Assembly (NCBI RefSeq): GCF_900113905.1
Contig: NZ_FORC01000001.1
Span: 1,052,060 to 1,116,059, forward strand
Direction: 5' to 3'
DNA length: 64,000 bases
Source: Phytopseudomonas argentinensis
GTDB lineage: Bacteria > Pseudomonadota > Gammaproteobacteria > Pseudomonadales > Pseudomonadaceae
Shown here: positions 17,261-26,286 of the stretch, one piece after another
Position numbering within the stretch: position 1 is the first letter of the stretch
Layout: each line of letters opens with the position of its first letter
The notes under the pieces: model-generated
The model's input: only the letters and a program-made list of their open reading frames with translations
Databases searched by the model: none
What the model was told of the DNA's origin: nothing
Translations under genes and position numbers: made by a program

Positions 17261-18565
17261 ATGCTCACATTCCTTGGCTTCGCCATGGTCTCGACTTTCA
17301 TGTACCTGATCATGAGCAAGCGCCTGTCAGCGCTTATCGCCCTGATCATCATCCCGATCATCTTCGCCCTGATCGGCGGCTTCGCGGCGCAGATCGGACC
17401 GATGATGCTCGAAGGCATCAGCAAGCTCGCGCCCACCGGCGTGATGCTGATGTTCGCCATCCTCTACTTCGCCATCATGATCGACTCGGGCCTGTTCGAT
17501 CCGCCCGTGCGCCTGATCCTCAAGATGGTCAAGGGTGACCCGCTCAAGGTTGCCGTCGGCACCGTAGCCCTGGCGCTGATCGTGTCCCTCGATGGCGACG
17601 GCTCGACCACCTACATGATCTGCGTCGGCGCCATGTTGCCGCTGTACAGCCGCCTGAAAATGAGCCCGACCATCATGGCCGGCCTGATCATCATGGCTGG
17701 CGGCATCATGAACATGACCCCCTGGGGCGGCCCGACCGCTCGCGCCGCCAGCGCCCTGCATGTGGACCCGTCGGACGTCTTCGTGCCGATGATTCCCGGC
17801 ATGATCGTCGGCGCCATCGTGCTGTTCGGCGTGGCCTACCTCTATGGCCTGCGTGAGCGCAAGCGCCTGGGCGTGCTGCAGCTGCCGGAAGGCAAGATCA
17901 CCCAGGACGAGATCAGCGTGTCCCAGTATCCCGAGGCCCGCCGCCCGAAACTGATCCTGATCAACGCCCTGCTGACCATCGTGCTGATGACCACCCTGAT
18001 CGCCGGCCTGCTGCCGATGCCGGTGCTGTTCATGATCGCCTTCAGCATCGCCATGATCATCAACTACCCCTGCCTGCAGCAGCAGAAGGACCGTATCTCT
18101 GCCCATGCCGGTAACGTGCTGGCGGTGGTCGGCCTGATCTTCGCGGCCGGTATCTTCACCGGCATCCTGACCGGCACCGGCATGGTCGACGCCATGTCCA
18201 AGAGCCTGCTGGCGGTGATCCCGGACGCCCTCGGCCCGCACCTGGCGGTGATCACCGCGCTGGTAAGCATGCCGTTCACCTTCTTCATGTCCAACGATGC
18301 CTTCTACTACGGCATCCTGCCGGTGTTGAACCAGGCCGCTTCCGGCTATGGCATCAGCGCCGTGGAAATGGCCCGCGCCTCTATCGTCGGCCAGCCAGTG
18401 CACCTGCTCAGCCCGCTGGTGCCGTCCACCTACCTGCTGATCGGCCTGGCGAAGATCGAGTTCGGCGACCTGCAGCGCTTCACCCTCAAGTGGGCGGTGC
18501 TGGTGTGCATGGCGATCCTGGCGACGGCCCTGGTACTTGGCGTATTTCCGCTGTTCGGTAGCTGA
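17261..18565 (+). CDS. CitMHS-family citrate/H+ (Mg2+-citrate) transporter
   Basis: Permease of 434 aa with about twelve helices. Family regions include LIVSLDGDGSTTYMICVGAM and GGIMNMTPWGGPTARAASAL in the first half and VSMPFTFFMSNDAFYYGILP in the second. CitMHS proteins import metal-citrate complexes with protons. GGAGAACTCCC precedes the ATG. No two-component tctDE-type regulator adjoins it, so its control is not evident. Confidence 0.92.
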   Translation: MLTFLGFAMVSTFMYLIMSKRLSALIALIIIPIIFALIGGFAAQIGPMMLEGISKLAPTGVMLMFAILYFAIMIDSGLFDPPVRLILKMVKGDPLKVAVGTVALALIVSLDGDGSTTYMICVGAMLPLYSRLKMSPTIMAGLIIMAGGIMNMTPWGGPTARAASALHVDPSDVFVPMIPGMIVGAIVLFGVAYLYGLRERKRLGVLQLPEGKITQDEISVSQYPEARRPKLILINALLTIVLMTTLIAGLLPMPVLFMIAFSIAMIINYPCLQQQKDRISAHAGNVLAVVGLIFAAGIFTGILTGTGMVDAMSKSLLAVIPDALGPHLAVITALVSMPFTFFMSNDAFYYGILPVLNQAASGYGISAVEMARASIVGQPVHLLSPLVPSTYLLIGLAKIEFGDLQRFTLKWAVLVCMAILATALVLGVFPLFGS

Positions 18566-18597
18566 TCCGCAAACATTTTGACGAAATTTTCACATTG

Positions 18598-18644
18598 CTG
18601 GCGCTAGACTTCGGCATCCATGCCGATGGCTCGCGCCAGTTTTT
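18598..18644 (+). terminator. Hairpin with U-tract between citMHS and terC (terminator or leader attenuator)
   Basis: CTGGCGC / GCGCCAG outer arms enclose a nested CGGCAT / ATGCCG stem and are followed by TTTTT. It is 33 bp after the transporter stop and 24 bp before the TerC start, so it could end the first transcript. A TTGACG hexamer at 18578 upstream of the hairpin also allows it to be a leader element of the TerC mRNA. Confidence 0.55.
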
Positions 18645-18667
18645 CTATCACCCACAAGGAACCTCTA

Positions 18668-19441
18668 ATGGAATGGCTCACCAACCCGGAAATCTGGGTT
18701 GCTTTCTTGACTCTGACCGCCCTGGAAATCGTTCTGGGCATCGACAACATCATCATGATCGCCATTCTGGTGTCGCGCATGCCGCCGCACCTGCAGGCGC
18801 GCACCCGCTTTTTCGGCCTGGCCCTGGCCATGGTCACGCGCATCCTGCTGCTGCTTTCCATCACCTGGATCATGCGCCTGACCACTGACCTGTTCCACGT
18901 ATTCGGCCAGGGCATCTCCGGCCGTGACCTGATCCTGTTCTTCGGTGGCCTGTTCCTGCTGTGGAAGAGCAGCACCGAGATCTACCACGGCATGGAAGGC
19001 GAGGAAGAAAGCCCCGAGCAGCCCTCGGGCGCCGGCAAGCAGTTCCTGGGTACCATCATCCAGATCGCCATCATCGACATCGTCTTCTCGCTGGACTCGG
19101 TCATCACCGCAGTGGGCATGGTCTCCCACGTGCCGGTCATGGTCGCGGCCATCGTCGTTGCGGTCATCGTCATGATGATCTGCGCCGGCACCATCAGCGA
19201 CTTCATCGAGAAACACCCGAGCCTGAAGATTCTGGCTCTGTCGTTCCTTATCGTGGTCGGTACCGTACTGATCGCCGAGAGCTTCGAAGTCCACGTGCCG
19301 AAAGGCTACGTCTACTTCGCCATGGCCTTCTCCCTGGCCGTGGAAGCGCTGAACATCCGCATGCGCACCGCCCGCCGCCGCGCCGAAGGCAAGGACGACG
19401 TAGAGCCGGTGAAGCTGCGCAAGGACGTGCCCGGCCAGTGA
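18668..19441 (+). CDS. TerC-family membrane protein
   Basis: Integral membrane protein of 257 aa with about seven helices. It has the two family acidic motifs that bind metal: ALEIVLGIDNIIMIAIL near the N-terminus and IAIIDIVFSLDSVITAVGM mid-protein. Related proteins (Alx, YkoY, MeeY) export manganese or support metal loading of secreted enzymes. AAGGAACC precedes the chosen ATG; an in-frame ATG 16 codons upstream lies inside the leader hairpin. A strong terminator follows. Confidence 0.9.
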   Translation: MEWLTNPEIWVAFLTLTALEIVLGIDNIIMIAILVSRMPPHLQARTRFFGLALAMVTRILLLLSITWIMRLTTDLFHVFGQGISGRDLILFFGGLFLLWKSSTEIYHGMEGEEESPEQPSGAGKQFLGTIIQIAIIDIVFSLDSVITAVGMVSHVPVMVAAIVVAVIVMMICAGTISDFIEKHPSLKILALSFLIVVGTVLIAESFEVHVPKGYVYFAMAFSLAVEALNIRMRTARRRAEGKDDVEPVKLRKDVPGQ

Positions 19442-19462
19442 TTGACTGAGGCTGATGCAATA

Positions 19463-19494
19463 AAAACGGGGCCTTCGAGGCCCCGTTTTTTTTT
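19463..19494. terminator. Rho-independent terminator after terC
   Basis: AAAACGGGGCC-TTCG-AGGCCCCGTTTT with A-run upstream and T-run downstream. A stable UUCG tetraloop hairpin that can work in both directions, serving terC and the convergent prfH. Confidence 0.92.
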
Positions 19495-19504
19495 AGGCTG
19501 TTGC

Positions 19505-20125
19505 TCAATCCATTGCGGGTTCGAAACGCTCGCCACGAAACACACGATGCGGGTTGCCGCGCTCGACCTGCAAGTGGGCATCACGACGCTGCGCCCGTGC
19601 CGCATCGGCTTGCGCCCGGGCATGCAGGGCGAAGCGCTGGGCGATCAGCAGCAATGCCAGACGCTTGTTGGCGTGCTGACTGCGCTCGCTCTGCACCTTG
19701 ACGCTGATGCCGCTGACCACATGCGTAGCACGCACCGCCGAATCGGTGGTGTTGACGTGCTGGCCACCCGGCCCGGACGAGCGCAGGGTTTCGAAGCGGA
19801 TTTCGCCCGCCAGTTCCTGGGCAGGCGCGGCGAAACGCGCACCACCGAAGAACCAGTTCTTGCGGGCATGCCCCGGCCGGTACGGGCTGGGGCAGGTCCA
19901 TTGCAGCGAGCCCGTCCAGTCACCCACCAGCCGCTCGGCCTGCTCACCCTCCAGCGCCAGCAATATCGAACGCAAGGTGCCGCGCCGCGGCCCCTGTTCC
20001 TCTTCGAGCACCCGTACCGTCACACCAAGGCCCTCCGCTTCGGCCTGTAGCCTGGGCACTGCCCTGGCCACTGCCAATGCGCACTCATCCGGCCCCTGGG
20101 CCGCGGTAAGTTGCAGAAGGATCAT
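19505..20125 (-). CDS. prfH: Peptide chain release factor homologue RF-H
   Basis: Class I release-factor homologue of 206 aa that keeps the peptidyl-tRNA hydrolysis motif GPGGQHVN (GGQ at about residues 120-122) but lacks the long N-terminal domain of RF1 and RF2. PrfH homologues have been reported to release peptides from ribosomes with damaged 16S rRNA decoding centres, after which the partner RtcB ligates the RNA. Its ATG overlaps the rtcB stop by one base (TAATG), with GGAGGA upstream, so it is translated with rtcB. Confidence 0.9.
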   Translation of the reverse strand: MILLQLTAAQGPDECALAVARAVPRLQAEAEGLGVTVRVLEEEQGPRRGTLRSILLALEGEQAERLVGDWTGSLQWTCPSPYRPGHARKNWFFGGARFAAPAQELAGEIRFETLRSSGPGGQHVNTTDSAVRATHVVSGISVKVQSERSQHANKRLALLLIAQRFALHARAQADAARAQRRDAHLQVERGNPHRVFRGERFEPAMD

Positions 20126-21261
20126 TAGCAGCATCCTCCGCGCGTCTTGTAGGTGAGCACCGGTTTAAATCGCGCCAGCACGCGAACCAGTCCCGCCTCA
20201 CGCAAGGCACCGACCACCGAGTCGATGGCCTTGTAGGCCTCGGGCGCCTCCTCGTAGATCAGCGCACGGTCAGCGCAGATCACCCGGCTGCCGAGCGCGG
20301 TGCGGCTCAGCTGCTCGACGCTGTAGCGCGCGGCGAGGCGATCCTTGCACTCGCTGCGCATCCATTTGCGCCCGGCGCCATGGGCCAGGGACAGCAGGCT
20401 GCGCTCATCGGCGATCGGCTGCACCAGGTAGCTGTAGTCGCCGCGCGAACCGGGGATCACCACCGCGCCCTGATCCGACGGCGTGGCGCCCTTGCGGTGC
20501 AGCCAGCCATCGAGGCCATCGACACGTGCCGGCGAGACCAGGTTGTGGTTGATGTCGAGTAGCCTCTCGCCGTCGGCACGCAAGCGTTCGAGCATGCGCC
20601 GGGCGATCAGCTGGCGGTTGGCTTCGGCGAAACGCAGCGCGCCGTCGTGTCGGCTCAGGTAATGGCTGCTGGCATCGCTGCCCGCCTCCAGACCCTGATG
20701 ACCGAACAGGTCGACCTGCTCACGCAGGATCGCTTCGCCCAGGCCGCGCGAGCCGCTGTGCACCAGCAACAGCAGGTGTTTGTGCTCGATGTTCAAGGCT
20801 GCCAGTGCGGCATCGTCGTAGCTTTCATCGAGCTGCTGCAGCTCGGCGAAATGGTTGCCACCGCCGATGGTGCCGAGAGAGCGCTCGTGGCCCGTGGTCG
20901 GCAGCTCGAGGCCGGCGACTGCCCCCTGCCAGCTCTCGTCGAGCGGCAGGTCGAGGTTGCCGAGACGCTTCTCCAGCTTGTCCAGATGCAGCTTGGCGGT
21001 CGGTATGTCCGTGCGCCACAGCGCCATGCCGCAGCCGATGTCGTTACCGACCAGCGCCGGGTAAAAGCGCCCTACGGAAAAGAATGCCGCGCCGACCGGG
21101 TAGCCACGCCCCGGGTGTAGATCCGGCATGCCGGCCACCCGATGCATGCCCGCCAGACGAGCGGTGGTTTCGAGTTGCTGGATCGCTTTTCCTTCGATCC
21201 AGGTGTCGTCCGCAGCGACCAATACGGCGCTGTCGGACAAATTGCGAATGCAAGTGCCCAT
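20125..21261 (-). CDS. rtcB: RNA-splicing ligase RtcB (PrfH-associated RtcB2 type)
   Basis: GTP/Mn-dependent RNA ligase of 378 aa joining 2',3'-cyclic phosphate or 3'-phosphate ends to 5'-OH ends. Active-site motifs are all present: metal-binding [17 protein letters not shown] and [10 protein letters not shown], and the guanylylated-His region [16 protein letters not shown]. It is shorter than the tRNA-splicing type (about 400-480 aa) and is the first gene of a two-gene operon with prfH. No rtcA or rtcR is nearby, so control differs from the E. coli rtc operon. Confidence 0.93.
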   Translation of the reverse strand: MGTCIRNLSDSAVLVAADDTWIEGKAIQQLETTARLAGMHRVAGMPDLHPGRGYPVGAAFFSVGRFYPALVGNDIGCGMALWRTDIPTAKLHLDKLEKRLGNLDLPLDESWQGAVAGLELPTTGHERSLGTIGGGNHFAELQQLDESYDDAALAALNIEHKHLLLLVHSGSRGLGEAILREQVDLFGHQGLEAGSDASSHYLSRHDGALRFAEANRQLIARRMLERLRADGERLLDINHNLVSPARVDGLDGWLHRKGATPSDQGAVVIPGSRGDYSYLVQPIADERSLLSLAHGAGRKWMRSECKDRLAARYSVEQLSRTALGSRVICADRALIYEEAPEAYKAIDSVVGALREAGLVRVLARFKPVLTYKTRGGCC

Positions 21262-21659
21262 AGTCCAATCCTGATGGGTTGAAACAGAAAGATATTCGGA
21301 TTGGCAGGCCAGAGGCCGGGCGTTGCGGCACCGCTAACAAGTAGCGGCGAATGCGATCAAGCCAGGCGCGACCTGCAAAGGGTGATCAGCTGCTGCATGA
21401 TGTACCTCCTTTGCTGTCGGTTGAGAGAAGGCGCGCATGCTAGGCGTATTGGCGGCTGCTTGCAACAGAGCACCGCGATTACGTGGCGCACCGCACAACC
21501 TGCCGGCCAAACAGCATTCCATTCCTTGCTTGGCAACCCGCGCTTCTACAACTACAGCTTGTAAGAGACAGCGGTGTTGGTGACCACACCTCAACGAACG
21601 CCGTCATCGGCAGTATCCCAAGCACCCGGGATCGAATCCGCATATTAGGGAGATGCGTG
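21262..21659. other. Divergent promoter region between rtcB and the Na/Pi transporter
   Basis: About 400 bp with start codons pointing outward at both ends. I see no coding frame with typical composition, no clear sigma-54 site (the nearest GG/GC pair is one base too close), and no strong hairpin with a T-run. It presumably holds both promoters. Confidence 0.5.
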
Positions 21660-23303
21660 ATGTTGACGCTGCTCAATCTGTTGTCCGCCATTGCCCTGCT
21701 CATCTGGGGCACCCATATCGTGCGTACCGGCATCCTGAGGGTGTACGGCTCGCAGCTGCGCCGCGTGCTCAGCCACAACGTCGGCAAGCGGCCAATGGCG
21801 TTCGTCGCCGGCATTGCGGTCACCGCACTGGTGCAGAGCAGCAACGCCACCGCGCTGCTGGTCACCTCCTTCGTCGGCCAGGGCCTGATGGCGCTGACCC
21901 CGGCACTGGCGATCATGCTCGGCGCCGATGTCGGCACCGCGCTGATGGCACGGGTGCTGACCTTCGATCTCAGCTGGCTGTCGCCGCTGCTGATCTTTCT
22001 CGGCGTGGTGTTCTTCCTGTCGCGCAAGCAGACCCGCGCCGGCCAGCTCGGCCGCGTGGGCATCGGCCTGGGGCTGATGATCCTAGCCCTGCAACTGATC
22101 GTCACCGCCGCCACACCGATCACCGAGGCCAAGGGCATCCACGTGCTGTTCGCCTCGCTGACCGGTGACGTGCTGCTCGATGCGGTGGTCGGCGCACTGT
22201 TCGCGCTGATTTCCTACTCCAGCCTGGCCGCGGTGCTGCTCACCGCCACCCTGACCGGCTCTGGCGTGATCGGCCTGCCGGTGGCCATTGGCCTGGTGAT
22301 CGGCGCCAATATCGGCAGCGGCGTGCTGGCCTTTCTCAACGCCAGCATGCAGAGCCAGGCCGGCCGCCGCGTGGCCCTGGGCAGCCTGCTCTACAAGCTG
22401 ATCGGTCTGGTTCTGGTGATCCCGGTGCTCGACCCACTGGCGCACTGGCTGGACAGCCTGAAATGGCACCCCGCCGAGCTGGTGATCGCCTTCCACGTGC
22501 TCTACAACAGCCTGCGCTGCCTGCTGATGCTGCCAACCCTGGGGCTGATGGCGCGCTTCTGCAACTGGCTGCTGCCTGATCGCCCGGACGTCAACGCCGT
22601 CGCCAAGGCCCGCCACCTCGATCCCACAGCGATTTCCACGCCGAGCCTGGCGCTGTCCAACGCAACGCGCGAGACCCTGCGCATCGGCGACCTGGTCGAC
22701 AGCATGCTCGGCCATCTGCAGGATGCCCTGCGCGGCAGCCAGCCGATTCTTGCCAAGGACCTGCGCCGCATCGACGACGACATCGATGCCCTGTACACCG
22801 CCGTGAAGCTGTATCTGGCCCAGGTTCAGCAGGAAGACCTGAGCGAAACGGACAGCCGGCGCTGGGCCGAGATCATCGAGTTCTCCTCGAATCTGGAACG
22901 GGCCGGCGACATCATCGAGCGCATGCTCGGCAAGATCCAAGACGAGAAGACCGCCCAGCGCCATGCCTTTTCCGAAAGCGGCCTGGAGGAGCTCAGTGCG
23001 CTGCACGAACGCCTGCTGGGCAACCTGCGCCTGGGCCTGTCGGTGTTCTTCTCCGCCGACGCCGATGCCGCCCGGCAATTGCTCCGCGAAAAACGCCGCT
23101 TCCGCATCCAGGAGCGCCGGCTCACCCATTTACATGTCGAACGTCTGCATAGGCAGGTGGTCAAGAGTCTGGAAACCAGCTCACTGCACCTGGAACTGAT
23201 CGACGACATGAAACGCCTCAACTCACTGTTCTGCGCAAGCGCCTATGCCGTACTCGGCAGCCACGAAACCGGTGCCCTGCTCGCCGAAGAAGGTGGCGAA
23301 TAG
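21660..23303 (+). CDS. Na/Pi cotransporter family protein with PhoU-like tail
   Basis: Membrane protein of 547 aa. Two inverted Na_Pi_cotrans repeats carry the QSSNA signature (TALVQSSNATALLVTSFVG) and its partner (SYSSLAAVLLTATLTG). A cytoplasmic PhoU-like helical domain follows from about residue 350 (IIEFSSNLERAGDIIERMLGKI). It probably takes up or exports phosphate or another anion. The start was chosen for AGGGAG 8 bp upstream. The stop overlaps the M16 peptidase GTG start by one base. Confidence 0.92.
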   Translation: MLTLLNLLSAIALLIWGTHIVRTGILRVYGSQLRRVLSHNVGKRPMAFVAGIAVTALVQSSNATALLVTSFVGQGLMALTPALAIMLGADVGTALMARVLTFDLSWLSPLLIFLGVVFFLSRKQTRAGQLGRVGIGLGLMILALQLIVTAATPITEAKGIHVLFASLTGDVLLDAVVGALFALISYSSLAAVLLTATLTGSGVIGLPVAIGLVIGANIGSGVLAFLNASMQSQAGRRVALGSLLYKLIGLVLVIPVLDPLAHWLDSLKWHPAELVIAFHVLYNSLRCLLMLPTLGLMARFCNWLLPDRPDVNAVAKARHLDPTAISTPSLALSNATRETLRIGDLVDSMLGHLQDALRGSQPILAKDLRRIDDDIDALYTAVKLYLAQVQQEDLSETDSRRWAEIIEFSSNLERAGDIIERMLGKIQDEKTAQRHAFSESGLEELSALHERLLGNLRLGLSVFFSADADAARQLLREKRRFRIQERRLTHLHVERLHRQVVKSLETSSLHLELIDDMKRLNSLFCASAYAVLGSHETGALLAEEGGE

Positions 23304-24700
23304 TGCGGGCCATGGCCCGCTCACTGACGCTGCTGCTGGGGCTGATGCTGATGCTGTGCAGCCAGCTATGGGCCGCCGACCGCCTGAAGGTCGAGGGCTA
23401 CCCGCTGGACAACGGCCTGCAGCTGATCCTCAAGCCCACCGCCGAGCGCGGCCACGTGTCGATTCGCCTGGTGGTCGGGGTCGGCTTCGACCAGTTCGAC
23501 TGCGACCAGAAAGAATTACCCCACCTGCTCGAACACCTGCTGTTCAGCGGCATCGACGCCAGCGGCGAAGCCGGGCTGGAAGAGCGCATGCAGGCCCTGG
23601 GTGGCGACTGGAATGCCTTCACCCGCGACAGCGACACCACCTTCGTCCTTGAGGTGCCCGCCGCCAACCAGCGTGCGGCGCTGGACCTGCTGCTCGCCGC
23701 ACTGTTCAACACCGAGTTCACGCCCGAACGTGTCGAGGCGGCCAAGCAAGTGATCGTTCACGAAAATGGCGAACACCCCGCTGCCTGGCAGCGCCTGCTG
23801 GGCGCTTCGAGCAAGCGCAACGACGCCACCGAACAGGTTGCCGCGGAGCTGGGCCAGGCCTGCGCCGAACAGGATTCGCTGGAGCGCCTGGACGCTGCCA
23901 CCCTGGAGCGTGTACACGAACAGTGGTACGTGGCCAACAACATGACCCTGATCATGGTCGGCGACCTGGATCGCCGCCTGCCCGCCTACCTGGAGCGGCG
24001 CTTCGGCGAGCTTCCGCCAGGCCCGATGCCCGAGCTGCGTGAACTGCCGGAAAGCACTGGTCACGCCGCGCCCGAGCGCACAATGACAACCGGGCTGGTC
24101 GGCGATACCGCGCAGGTCAACCTGATCTTCACCGAGCCCTGGGTCGGCGAGCTCGACCAGGGCACCTGGCAGCTGCTGCGCGACTACCTGCAATGGGCGG
24201 TGTACCGCGACCTGCGCCTGGAACAAGGCCTGGCTTACAGCCCCAGCGTGGAGCGCAGCGCCTACGGCAGCAGCAGCTTCTTCAGCATCAACGCCGAGGT
24301 GGCGCGCAAGGATGTGGCGCAAGCCCAGCAGCGCCTGCATGAATTGCTCCAGCACCTTGCCAAGGACGGCCTGGACGACGTCACGCTGGAACGCCTGCGC
24401 AGCGTCGCCCTCGCCCGCCAGAACTGGATGGCGCAAGGCAACAGCGCCCTGGCCGATACCTACTGGAGCTCCCTGGGCAGTTATGAAGAGGGCCGCTTCG
24501 CCGACCCGGCGCCGGAACTACGCAAGATCCACACCGCCCAGCTCGATGCGGCGCTTAACCTGCTGCTCAAGCAGCCGAGCTATCTGCGCGTCGAGCAACC
24601 GCTGCTGAGCACCAGCGGCCTGTATGGGGTGGGCGCAGTGGCCGCGTTGGTACTGCTGTTGGCCCTGGTCGGCCTGGTCAGTTTGCTGCGCCGCCGCTAA
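23303..24700 (+). CDS. M16-family zinc peptidase, membrane anchored
   Basis: Protein of 465 aa with a signal peptide (SLTLLLGLMLMLCSQLWAA). The inverted zinc motif HLLEH is in LPHLLEHLLFSG, with the downstream Glu region about 75 residues on (AAKQVIVHENGEH). An inactive-type second M16 domain and a C-terminal TM helix ending RRR follow, an unusual arrangement for bacterial M16 enzymes. It starts with GTG overlapping the transporter stop (TAGTG) with AAGGTGG upstream; ATG at 23312 is an alternative. Probable periplasmic peptide clearance; the substrate is unknown. Confidence 0.88.
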   Translation: MRAMARSLTLLLGLMLMLCSQLWAADRLKVEGYPLDNGLQLILKPTAERGHVSIRLVVGVGFDQFDCDQKELPHLLEHLLFSGIDASGEAGLEERMQALGGDWNAFTRDSDTTFVLEVPAANQRAALDLLLAALFNTEFTPERVEAAKQVIVHENGEHPAAWQRLLGASSKRNDATEQVAAELGQACAEQDSLERLDAATLERVHEQWYVANNMTLIMVGDLDRRLPAYLERRFGELPPGPMPELRELPESTGHAAPERTMTTGLVGDTAQVNLIFTEPWVGELDQGTWQLLRDYLQWAVYRDLRLEQGLAYSPSVERSAYGSSSFFSINAEVARKDVAQAQQRLHELLQHLAKDGLDDVTLERLRSVALARQNWMAQGNSALADTYWSSLGSYEEGRFADPAPELRKIHTAQLDAALNLLLKQPSYLRVEQPLLSTSGLYGVGAVAALVLLLALVGLVSLLRRR

Positions 24701-24718
24701 GGAATTAATGGGTCAGGT

Positions 24719-24738
24719 TCACTGATTTAGCTGCATGC
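24719..24738 (+). repeat. 20-bp direct repeat, left copy
   Basis: TCACTGATTTAGCTGCATGC matches 18 of 20 bases with 25764-25783 in the same orientation. The two copies flank the AT-rich lipoprotein gene, about 1.05 kb apart, at the start of the accessory island. GGTCAG / CTGACC arms (24711 and about 24756) also surround this copy. Confidence 0.7.
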
Positions 24739-24773
24739 CCAGATCAATGATCTCTGACCCCAGCGATTTCGCA

Positions 24774-25670
24774 CTATTCTCGCGGTATTTTTTCTCCTCT
24801 AGAAATAACGACAGGAGCAACTATTACCTGAAACACCTCCCCCTCAGGATAAATAAATTCATCCGCCATTCTTAATAGTGACATGGAGGCAAGTATTTGC
24901 TCATCAATACTGGGATCGCCACTGCTTTCTTCGACTGACACTTCAGGCATACTTCTGCCAATTCGAGAGACTAGGCGAATTTTTGCCGTTGCTGGCGAGG
25001 TCACACCGACTGATAGCCGCCAAAGTTTATCTTTATATATTCGACTGCCGATAGCGTCTTTCAAACCTTGAAGCCAAAGTTGGTTATATTTAGCCTCCTG
25101 CGCCAATTCAAGCGTTATACCTTCGCTACGCAAGCGTCTCATCTCAATCCACGCCTCGTCGCCATACTTTTTGGATTTCGATATATAGAGATCCAGAGCG
25201 GCTTTCGGGTCTACCGCTCCCCCCTTTCCACCCTCCATCAATTTACCAAGCTCGGTAGTAGCTTGTAGTGAACCCGCATCCGATGCGCGCTTGTAGAGCT
25301 GCCTTGCCAGCACATAGTCAACCTCTTGCCCGCGTCCCAGCTTAGCCATTCGCCCAAGTGCTAAGTACGCTGCGGGGTTAGCCTCTGCAGCAGCCTGGTA
25401 CACCTCTCTTGCTTTATCATAATCAATAGGCACGGAAACCCCTCGCTCATACCAACTAGCGAGCAGCACCCGGCAAAGGTAGTTTCCAGTATTTGCAAAA
25501 CTGTTGACTTCCATAAATTCATCAGCAGTAATATCCGCCCGTTCCAGATACCTCAAGCACTCAGCACCCTCAACTGGCGAAATTTTGTAGTAGCTATGTG
25601 GCGTAGGGCTTTTACAGGCGCCTACAAAAAGGAAAACGAACAAAAGAAAAAACAACTTAACTATAGACAT
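24774..25670 (-). CDS. Lipoprotein with Sel1-like repeats and TonB-C-like domain
   Basis: Protein of 298 aa. The lipoprotein signal is MSIVKLFFLLFVFLFVGAC with Cys after V-G-A. The middle contains Sel1/TPR-like repeats (YDKAREVYQAAAEAN, YVLARQLYKRASDAGSLQATTELGKL, KAALDLYISKSKKYG). The last 75 residues resemble the TonB C-terminal fold (SSGDPSIDEQILASMSLLRMADEFIYPEGE). It is visibly AT-richer than its neighbours and flanked by a direct repeat, so probably acquired. Sel1 lipoproteins often act in envelope assembly or as companions of secreted toxins; no specific function is claimed. An upstream ATG (25727) is possible. Confidence 0.75.
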   Translation of the reverse strand: MSIVKLFFLLFVFLFVGACKSPTPHSYYKISPVEGAECLRYLERADITADEFMEVNSFANTGNYLCRVLLASWYERGVSVPIDYDKAREVYQAAAEANPAAYLALGRMAKLGRGQEVDYVLARQLYKRASDAGSLQATTELGKLMEGGKGGAVDPKAALDLYISKSKKYGDEAWIEMRRLRSEGITLELAQEAKYNQLWLQGLKDAIGSRIYKDKLWRLSVGVTSPATAKIRLVSRIGRSMPEVSVEESSGDPSIDEQILASMSLLRMADEFIYPEGEVFQVIVAPVVISRGEKIPRE

Positions 25671-25763
25671 ATAGTAAAGACCACTACCTACAAGGCAAAA
25701 ACTCAAAATAGCATTAAGGAAAAGCACGAAACATTAATGAAGCCATATCAACAGATATCAGAG

Positions 25764-25783
25764 TCATTGATTTAGCTGCACGC
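25764..25783 (+). repeat. 20-bp direct repeat, right copy
   Basis: TCATTGATTTAGCTGCACGC, 18 of 20 identical to 24719-24738. Together the copies bracket one gene, as expected for a cassette-like insertion or recombination footprint. Confidence 0.7.
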
Positions 25784-25846
25784 ATGAATCATGACCCTGC
25801 CCCCCATTGTTAGCAATGATCGTGACCCAACCGTTCAATTCATCAA

Positions 25847-26209
25847 TCAAAATCCCTTCAACTTCTCTATTACTAGACCATCTATTTGCTCAATATCCAA
25901 GTCTGGATTTGCAGGTTCCCTAGTCATTTCAGCCAAAAGCTCTCGTTCCTTAAGCCCATCTTCATCACTCCCAGGAAAGCTATAAGACAAACCTATACCA
26001 GATGCAAATTTTTCTGCATTACCAGGAAGAACTCATAACTCATGCAGCCTATGAGCTACTAGAAACTGCTGCAGATCACGCAAATCATCTGCCTCAAACA
26101 TCTGGGAAAAACCAAAGCAGTCATTGCCATAGTATTCCACCGGAATTGTTTTACCAAGCAGCAAGCCACTTTTACAATGCATACAGACCAGATAGTAACT
26201 TACCGACAT
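25847..26209 (-). pseudogene. Small unknown gene interrupted by an in-frame TGA
   Basis: Reading from ATG 26209 (GGAGG 5 bp upstream) gives MSVSYYLVCMHCKSGLLLG, 58 residues, and then TGA at 26033-26035. The same frame continues open for 61 codons with normal protein-like composition (VLPGNAEKFASGIGLSYSFPG and on to IEQIDGLVIEKLKGF) before TGA at 25847. A single CGA-to-TGA change would explain it. The intact product would be about 120 aa with a CMHC motif near the N-terminus. It lies next to a GAD-like immunity-type gene, so a decayed immunity or antitoxin gene is plausible. Family not recognised. Confidence 0.6.
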
Positions 26210-26286
26210 CACGGCCTCCATATTACGACACCCATCGAAAGGAGACAGATCCCCCTTGTGCATTCCCTATCGCTATAACACTGCCA

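Noticed and set aside
21430..21480. Sigma-54 promoter for rtcB-prfH
   Set aside because: The only GG/GC pair found has a 9-bp rather than 10-bp spacing, and no RtcR activator gene is near.
25791..25985. Plus-strand ORF in the island
   Set aside because: It is antisense to the TGA-interrupted gene, whose own frame has better composition and a GGAGG site.
26033..26035. Selenocysteine reading of the in-frame TGA
   Set aside because: No catalytic Cys/Sec context or downstream SECIS-like hairpin is visible, and no sel genes are in the window; a nonsense change is simpler.
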